Positions 59,309 to 64,000 of a stretch of DNA of 64,000 nucleotides are shown piece by piece. This DNA comes from Merdicola sp963557785 (GTDB taxonomy: Bacteria > Bacillota > Clostridia > TANB77 > CAG-508): contig CAUWBF010000001.1 of NCBI GenBank assembly GCA_963557785.1, positions 1 to 64,000 on the forward strand, given 5' to 3'. The notes under the pieces are model-generated. The model saw only the letters and a program-made list of their open reading frames with translations, had not been told where the DNA came from and ran no database searches. The position numbers and the translations under genes were made by a program. How positions within the stretch are numbered: position 1 is the first letter of the stretch; the number at the start of each line of letters is the position of its first letter.

Positions 59309-59369
59309 CATAAAGCTAGTTTAAGAAAAGTGCTTAGAAATAAGCTTTCTTAAATGAAGATACTTTATG
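59309..59369 (+). promoter_or_regulatory. Structured rpsB leader RNA
   Basis: Three nested stems: outer CATAAAG (59309-59315) / CTTTATG (59363-59369); middle TTTAAGAAA (59320-59328) / TTTCTTAAA (59346-59354); inner GCTTA (59332-59336) / TAAGC (59341-59345). It lies just before the AGGAGG of rpsB. Binding of S2 with autorepression, as in other bacteria, is an inference. Confidence 0.65.
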
Positions 59370-59399
59370 GAAGATTAAAACTAAGAGGAGGAATTTAAA

Positions 59400-60167
59400 A
59401 TGGCAGTAGTTGCAATGAAACAATTACTAGAAGCAGGTGTTCACTTTGGACATCAAACTAGAAGATGGGATCCTAAAATGGCTGAATATATATTCCAAGC
59501 TAGAAATGGAATCCATATAATCGATTTACAAAAAACATCAAAAAAATTAGACGAAGCATATAGCTTTGTAAAAGAACAAGCTGAAGAAGGAAAAACAATT
59601 CTTTTTGTAGGAACAAAGAAACAAGCTCAAGAATGTGTTAAAGAAGCAGCTGAAAAAAGTGGAATGTACTATGTAGACCAAAGATGGTTAGGAGGAATGT
59701 TAACAAACTTTTCTACTATTAAAACAAGAGTACAAAGATTAAAAGACTTAGAAACAATGGAACAAGATGGAACATTTAGTGTTTTACCTAAAAAAGAAGT
59801 TACATTATTAAAGAAAGAAATGGAAAAATTACAAAAAAATCTTGGTGGAATTAAAGAAATGAATGAACTTCCAGGAGTATTATTTGTAGTAGATCCTAAA
59901 AAAGAAAGAACAGCTATATTAGAAGCTAGAAAATTAAATATACCAGTTGTAGGTTTAATAGATACAAACTGCAATCCTGAAGATGTTGATTATGCAATCC
60001 CAGGAAATGACGATGCAATTCGTGCTGTAAAATTAATAACAGATGTTATGGCTAATGCAGTTATAGAAGGAAAACAAGGAGAAACATTTGAAGAAGCTGA
60101 TTCTACATTTGAAGGTTCTGAAGAAGAAACAAGTATAGAAGAAGTTGTAGAAAATGTTGAAGAATAA
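59400..60167 (+). CDS. rpsB: 30S ribosomal protein S2
   Basis: 255 residues: MKQLLEAGVHFGHQTRRWDPKM, RWLGGMLTNFSTIKTR and VGLIDTNCNPEDVDYAIPGN are S2 hallmarks. An acidic C-terminal tail rich in Glu is present (last ~30 residues). RBS AGGAGG. It precedes tsf, the classic pairing. Confidence 0.98.
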   Translation: MAVVAMKQLLEAGVHFGHQTRRWDPKMAEYIFQARNGIHIIDLQKTSKKLDEAYSFVKEQAEEGKTILFVGTKKQAQECVKEAAEKSGMYYVDQRWLGGMLTNFSTIKTRVQRLKDLETMEQDGTFSVLPKKEVTLLKKEMEKLQKNLGGIKEMNELPGVLFVVDPKKERTAILEARKLNIPVVGLIDTNCNPEDVDYAIPGNDDAIRAVKLITDVMANAVIEGKQGETFEEADSTFEGSEEETSIEEVVENVEE

Positions 60168-60185
60168 TTAAAATAAGTCTCTAAA

Positions 60186-60218
60186 ATATAGAGGTACGGG
60201 TGTGCCGTACCTCTATAT
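60186..60218 (+). other. 14-bp hairpin between rpsB and tsf
   Basis: ATATAGAGGTACGG (60186-60199), loop GTGTG, CCGTACCTCTATAT (60205-60218), a perfect stem with no U run. It may partly attenuate tsf or protect or process the mRNA, adjusting the S2 to EF-Ts ratio. Confidence 0.6.
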
Positions 60219-60252
60219 TAGAATAAAAATTAAATTTATAGGAGGAAATAAA

Positions 60253-61134
60253 ATGGTAACAGCAGCTCAAGTTAAAGATTTAAGAGAAAAAACAGGTGCA
60301 GGTATGATGGACTGCAAAAAAGTTTTAACAGAAACTGATGGAGATATGGAAAAAGCTATGGAGCTTTTACGTGAAAGAGGAATTGCTAAAGCAGCTAAAA
60401 AATCTGACAGAATAGCAGCAGAAGGATTAGTTGAATGCTACATTTCAGAAGATGGAAAAGTTGGATCAATTGTAGAAATAAACTCAGAAACAGACTTTGT
60501 TGCAAAAAATGAAGAATTCAAAACTTTTGTTATGAATGTTGCAAAACAAGTAGCTGAAAAAAATCCAACAGATGTTGAAGATTTATTAGGACAAGCATTT
60601 ATAGATAATTCAGGAAAAACAGTTAAAGAAGTATTAACAGAAAAAATAGCAACAATTGGAGAAAATATGAATATTCGTAGATTTGAAAGATTTGAATCTA
60701 CAGGATTAGTAGAAAAATATATACACGGTGATGGAAAAATCGCAGTTTTAGTAGATTTTGTTAAAGGTGATAAAGAAGTTGCTAAAGATGTATGTATGCA
60801 AATAGCTGCAGCTAGACCAGAATATGTAAAAAGAGAAGAAGTACCACAAGAAAGAGTAGAAAAAGAAATGGAAATATTAAAAGCTCAAGCTATGAATGAA
60901 GGAAAACCAGCAGAAATAGCAGAAAAAATGGTACAAGGAAGAATAGGAAAATTCTATTCAGAAATATGTTTAGTAGATCAAGAATTTGTAAAAGATCCAG
61001 ATATGAAAGTATCAAAATTATTAGAAACAAAAAATGCAGAAATAGTTAGATTTGCAAGATTCGAAAAAGGTGAAGGAATCGAGAAAAAAGAAGAAAACTT
61101 TGCTGAAGAAGTAGCAAAACAAATAAACGGATAA
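60253..61134 (+). CDS. tsf: Elongation factor Ts
   Basis: 293 residues: an N-terminal UBA-like helical domain (VKDLREKTGAGMMDCKKVL), then the EF-Tu contacts region (EINSETDFVAKN) and C-terminal dimerisation domain. It recycles EF-Tu by nucleotide exchange. ATG 60253 follows AGGAGG by 8 nt; an earlier in-frame start at 60202 would read through the hairpin. Confidence 0.98.
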   Translation: MVTAAQVKDLREKTGAGMMDCKKVLTETDGDMEKAMELLRERGIAKAAKKSDRIAAEGLVECYISEDGKVGSIVEINSETDFVAKNEEFKTFVMNVAKQVAEKNPTDVEDLLGQAFIDNSGKTVKEVLTEKIATIGENMNIRRFERFESTGLVEKYIHGDGKIAVLVDFVKGDKEVAKDVCMQIAAARPEYVKREEVPQERVEKEMEILKAQAMNEGKPAEIAEKMVQGRIGKFYSEICLVDQEFVKDPDMKVSKLLETKNAEIVRFARFEKGEGIEKKEENFAEEVAKQING

Positions 61135-61143
61135 TAAACGTAT

Positions 61144-61176
61144 AAAAAGACGAAGTAAAAAAACTTCGTCTTTTTA
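61144..61176 (+). terminator. Terminator of rpsB-tsf
   Basis: AAAAAGACGAAGT (61144-61156) / ACTTCGTCTTTTT (61163-61175). Confidence 0.9.
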
Positions 61177-61270
61177 TGAATTTTCAATGAAAATACTGTA
61201 CGTATAATAAAAAAATAGGTATAATAGACAAAGTAAACAAATAAAATATATAAATGCATAGGAGGAAAAA

Positions 61271-62488
61271 ATGGGAGAAAGTAAAGGACAAAAAATATAT
61301 AAATCAATTATGTTAGTAATTGTAACAGCTATAATAACAGCTATTATTACGACAACAGTGATTTATAGAACAACATTAAAAAAGGAAGCTACATCATCAG
61401 TTACAACGGAAAATAAACAAATAACTAGCTCAAATATAGCATATACATTATCTAATTTTAGAAAGATTATAGATAAATATTATTTAGGAGAAGTAGATGA
61501 AGAAGCTCTATTAGAAGGAGCAATAAAAGGATATATTAGCGGGCTTGGAGACCAGTATTCAGAATATTATACACCTGAGGAACTAGAAGAATATAAAGAA
61601 GAAACTTTAGGTAATTTTGTTGGAATAGGAATATATATGGTTAAAGACGAAGAAAAAAATGTAATTAGAGTTTTAACTCTAATTAAGGATACACCAGCAT
61701 ATAACGCAGGAATACTACCAGGAGATATTATATATAAAATAGATGGAGTAACTTATACTGGAGACCAAATGTCAGAAGCGGCAAAAAATATTAAAGGAGA
61801 TATAGGAACAAAAGTTAAGCTAGAACTAATAAGAGATACAGAAACAATATCTTTAGAAATAGAAAGAGCCACAATTAAAGTTAACCATGTAGAATCAGAA
61901 GTACTATCAGATAATATAGGATATTTAAAAATATCAACTTTTGATGAAGGATGTGCTAAAGAATTTAAAGAAAAATATGATGAAATTAAAGCAAAGAATA
62001 TACAATCTTTAATTATAGATTTAAGAAATAATGGTGGAGGAATAGTAGATGAGGCTACTAACATTGCAGACTTATTTACAGATAAAGATTCAAGTTTACT
62101 AATAACAGTAGATAAAAATAATAATGAAGAAATTACAAAGTCTAAAACAGAAAAATATATAGATGTGCCTGTAATAGTATTAACAAATTCAAATACTGCT
62201 AGTGCTTCAGAAATATTAACAGGAGCTCTAAAGGACAATAAAGTTGCTAAAGTTGTAGGAACAACAAGTTATGGAAAAGGAGTAATTCAAAACTTATTAA
62301 CTCTTACAGACGGTAGCGGTATAAAAATTACAACAAATGAATATTATACACCAAATAGAACGAAAATAAATAAAGTAGGAATAACTCCAGATGAACAAGT
62401 AGAATTACCAGAAGAGTATCAAAATAAATTAGAAATACCAAAAGAAAATGACACACAATTACAAAAAGCGATTGAAATGTTAAAGTAA
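61271..62488 (+). CDS. S41 C-terminal processing peptidase (Ctp-type) with PDZ domain
   Basis: 405 residues: one N-terminal transmembrane segment (about 10-32), a PDZ domain (about 120-190; VGIGIYMVKD, GILPGDIIYKIDG) and the S41 catalytic domain. The Ser lies in NTASASEILTGAL and the Lys in TTSYGKGVIQ. Members cleave C-terminal tails of exported proteins and, as CtpB or SpoIVB-like partners, act in sporulation signalling. RBS AGGAGG. Two TATAAT boxes at 61203-61225 hint at a promoter, but no good -35 is seen. Confidence 0.94.
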   Translation: MGESKGQKIYKSIMLVIVTAIITAIITTTVIYRTTLKKEATSSVTTENKQITSSNIAYTLSNFRKIIDKYYLGEVDEEALLEGAIKGYISGLGDQYSEYYTPEELEEYKEETLGNFVGIGIYMVKDEEKNVIRVLTLIKDTPAYNAGILPGDIIYKIDGVTYTGDQMSEAAKNIKGDIGTKVKLELIRDTETISLEIERATIKVNHVESEVLSDNIGYLKISTFDEGCAKEFKEKYDEIKAKNIQSLIIDLRNNGGGIVDEATNIADLFTDKDSSLLITVDKNNNEEITKSKTEKYIDVPVIVLTNSNTASASEILTGALKDNKVAKVVGTTSYGKGVIQNLLTLTDGSGIKITTNEYYTPNRTKINKVGITPDEQVELPEEYQNKLEIPKENDTQLQKAIEMLK

Positions 62489-62490
62489 TA

Positions 62491-62529
62491 AAATAGAAGC
62501 TGATTTATAAACCAGCTTCTATTTTTTTT
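62491..62529. terminator. Bidirectional terminator between the S41 and Spo0A-like genes
   Basis: AAATAGAAGCTG (62491-62502) / CAGCTTCTATTT (62513-62524) plus T run; the minus-strand copy also ends with a T-rich stretch. Confidence 0.85.
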
Positions 62530-63230
62530 ATAATTGTATTTATTAATAATTTTGCATTTGGTTTTATATCAGTTCCAAATGAAAAATATTTTTGTATCTT
62601 TTCAGAATTATTTTCTATGTACATAGATTGAATAGCTTTAAAAATATTATGCTTTATATTTAATGAATTGGTACTATGTTGCATAGCAATTTTTGAATAA
62701 ATATTTTTCTCAAGATTTGATACATTATAAGAATATTCATTAGTCATAATAAAATATATAGTATCTAATAAATAAATAGTTCCTTTATGTTTAAAATTAA
62801 ACCCTAAAAATTTTAATTCATCTATAATTTTATTCTTAATAAGTTTATAATGAGTAGTTAAATCTAATTCATTTACAGTGTCAACTATAATAGAGACTAT
62901 ATAATTAAAATCAGTTCCTTTATAAATACATTTATTTATAATAGTATTTGATTTAACACTATTTAACATATCCAAATTTCCAGAAATAACAATAATATTA
63001 GGAATGTTAGATGATTTTTCTAAATTCTCTAAAATTTCAATTCCATTTAATTTTGGCATATCTAAATCTAATATTAATAAATCGATAGAATTATTAAATA
63101 ATAAATCTAAAGTTTCTTTACCATCAGTAGATAAACTTAATAATCGCACATTAGGTAGCTGTTTCATAAGAACATTTATTAAGCTTTTAGAAAAATCTAT
63201 ATTATCATCAGCAATTAATAAATTATACAT
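62505..63230 (-). CDS. Spo0A-like response regulator
   Basis: 241 residues. An N-terminal receiver domain (about 1-115) has Asp8/Asp9 (LIADDN), the phosphoacceptor Asp55 (LILDLDMP) and a Ser/Lys switch (VISG, CIYKG). The C-terminal half follows the Spo0A DNA-binding fold: LKFLGFNFKHKGTIYLLDT, then YSKIAMQHSTNSLNIKHNI and FKAIQSMY, compared with GVPAHIKGYLYLREA, YPDIAKKFNTTASRVERAI in Spo0A. It is more divergent than true Spo0A. The operon has only this gene, driven by a promoter with a repeat array. It may be Spo0A itself in this lineage or a paralogue. Confidence 0.78.
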   Translation of the reverse strand: MYNLLIADDNIDFSKSLINVLMKQLPNVRLLSLSTDGKETLDLLFNNSIDLLILDLDMPKLNGIEILENLEKSSNIPNIIVISGNLDMLNSVKSNTIINKCIYKGTDFNYIVSIIVDTVNELDLTTHYKLIKNKIIDELKFLGFNFKHKGTIYLLDTIYFIMTNEYSYNVSNLEKNIYSKIAMQHSTNSLNIKHNIFKAIQSMYIENNSEKIQKYFSFGTDIKPNAKLLINTIIKKIEAGL

Positions 63231-63256
63231 AAATAAACCCCTCTATTTTCTACATC

Positions 63257-63284
63257 ATTATACCATATTAGACAAAAATTTCAA
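63257..63284 (-). promoter_or_regulatory. Promoter of the Spo0A-like gene
   Basis: On the minus strand TTGAAA (63284-63279), 16 bp, TATAAT (63262-63257), extended TGG. The -35 hexamer is part of the 9-bp repeat array. Confidence 0.7.
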
Positions 63285-63314
63285 CTTTTTCAACTTTTTC
63301 AACATTTTCAACTT
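63279..63314. repeat. Four tandem 9-bp repeats at the Spo0A-like promoter
   Basis: Units TTTCAACTT, TTTCAACTT, TTTCAACAT, TTTCAACTT begin at 63279, 63288, 63297 and 63306, an exact 9-bp period. They lie between two divergent genes and overlap the -35 of the minus-strand gene. Copy-number change or regulator binding are both possible. Confidence 0.85.
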
Positions 63315-63368
63315 TTCGGTTTTTTTGTATCAAAATATGATATATATATATTTAAGGGGGGAGTTTTT

Positions 63369-64000
63369 ATGAAAAATGTTACGGAGAAAATTATTGCATT
63401 TATACTTATGTTTGTAATGATTTTTAACTTTGGATCAGTATCGTTAGCAGAAGGATTAAAACTTGCTCAAGGAAAAGAAGACAGTTTAGAGGAACCAGTT
63501 ATTACAAACAGCAATACAGAAGAGGAAGAACTAGAAATAGTTGGAGAACAAATAGACAAAAGAAAACTAAATGAAAAACACTTTACATTAAGCAACGGAA
63601 GTACTCTAGTTGCAATGTATTCAGAAAATGTACATTATGAAAAAGATGGCAAAATGGTAGATATCGACAATTCATTAGAAGAAGTACAATTAGAAAACGA
63701 AACAGTATATAAAAACAAAAGTAACTCATACAAAGCAAACTTTGCAAAAACTAGTAAAGAGGACAATGAATTAGTAACTATTGAATCGGATGGATATAAA
63801 ATAAACTGGTTAATGCAAAGTGCACAAAAGGAGACAGAAATAATACAAACTGAAGAAATAGCAGAAGAAATAATTGAAATAGAAGAGAGTAACAAACAAA
63901 CTAAAGAAAGTAAGAAAATTAAATCTGAAGAAAATAAAAAAACAGAGAAAACAAAAGAAAAAATAAATAAAGTAGAAGCAAAAGTAATAGAAAAAGAACA
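63369..64000 (+). CDS. Large secreted protein with RHS/DNRLRE-like N-terminus, cut by window end
   Basis: The first 210 codons of a long frame with no stop. A signal peptide (about 5-27, ending SLAEG) and a short acidic stretch precede KRKLNEKHFTLSNGST, VHYEKDGKMVDIDNSLEEV and NSYKANFAKTSKED, then SDGYKINW. This series matches the N-terminal region seen ahead of many RHS/YD-repeat and DNRLRE wall-associated proteins of Firmicutes, which carry toxic or adhesive C-termini. A Glu/Lys-rich linker follows. RBS AGGGGGGAG. The downstream part is not in the window, so the effector type is unknown. Confidence 0.68.
   Translation, partial: MKNVTEKIIAFILMFVMIFNFGSVSLAEGLKLAQGKEDSLEEPVITNSNTEEEELEIVGEQIDKRKLNEKHFTLSNGSTLVAMYSENVHYEKDGKMVDIDNSLEEVQLENETVYKNKSNSYKANFAKTSKEDNELVTIESDGYKINWLMQSAQKETEIIQTEEIAEEIIEIEESNKQTKESKKIKSEENKKTEKTKEKINKVEAKVIEKE

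Noticed and set aside
61753..62238. Minus-strand frame opposite the S41 peptidase
   Set aside because: Antisense shadow of a certain coding sequence.

Overview
The window is A+T-rich chromosomal DNA from a low-GC Gram-positive bacterium, most likely an endospore-forming member of the Clostridia. This rests on the codon use, the strong AGGAGG-type ribosome binding sites, and Firmicutes gene orders (rlmN-prpC-pknB-rsgA-rpe-spoVM-rpmB; rplU-rpmA-obg; rpsB-tsf; tig-clpP-clpX; ftsEX-M23). It also rests on sporulation genes: a 24-residue SpoVM, an H-type small acid-soluble spore protein, a SpoIIID-like regulator and a Spo0A-like response regulator. I saw no phage, insertion sequence, CRISPR array or rRNA. 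Species-level identity cannot be read from the sequence alone.

Layout. 1-4340: two tRNA-Gly genes, a small membrane protein, a frameshifted relic, an MgtC/SapB protein, a C_GCAxxG_C_C protein and a membrane-anchored papain-family protease. 4430-10360: split transketolase, then ftsE-ftsX followed by two tandem coiled-coil M23 peptidoglycan hydrolases, a cell-separation module. 10390-11170 (minus): spore protein SspH, an orphan small gene, tRNA-Glu. 11320-21320: housekeeping genes tlyA, recN, lysS, an M50 protease, tsaD, a phosphoesterase, tig, clpP and clpX. 21440-30380: two small membrane genes (one frameshifted), then the conserved signalling and ribosome-assembly block rlmN-prpC-pknB-rsgA-rpe, interrupted by two minus-strand genes before a PGPGW-like protein, spoVM and rpmB. 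30560-40990: an orphan gene, recG, a compositionally odd orphan, small membrane genes, an M15 peptidase, rbgA, mrnC, a dockerin-bearing glucosaminidase-like protein, a membrane-anchored beta-sandwich protein and a SpoIIID-like regulator. 41000-43990 (minus): mutS2 and maf. 44170-54950: lepA, rlmB, an orphan secreted protein, rplU, rpmA, trpS, obgE, dinB, folD, dprA. 55045-62490: a class A penicillin-binding protein, cysS, rpsB, tsf, an S41 protease. 62505-64000: a divergent pair, a Spo0A-like regulator and the first 210 codons of a large secreted protein resembling RHS/DNRLRE wall proteins, cut by the window edge.

Themes. Much of the window concerns envelope remodelling (FtsEX, three or four hydrolases, the penicillin-binding protein, PknB/PrpC) and ribosome assembly and translation (RsgA, RbgA, ObgE, LepA, RlmN, RlmB, TlyA, L21, L27, L28, S2, EF-Ts). 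Points most worth a second look: rplU-rpmA without prp and with an L27 lacking the cleavable leader; the tiny spoVM; the frameshifted DUF2752 gene; the structured rpsB and rplU leaders; the dinB start inside a terminator; the dockerin and Ig-like surface pair; the four-copy 9-bp repeat at the spo0A-like promoter; and the edge-truncated RHS-like gene. I did not find a clearly new defence or metabolic system.
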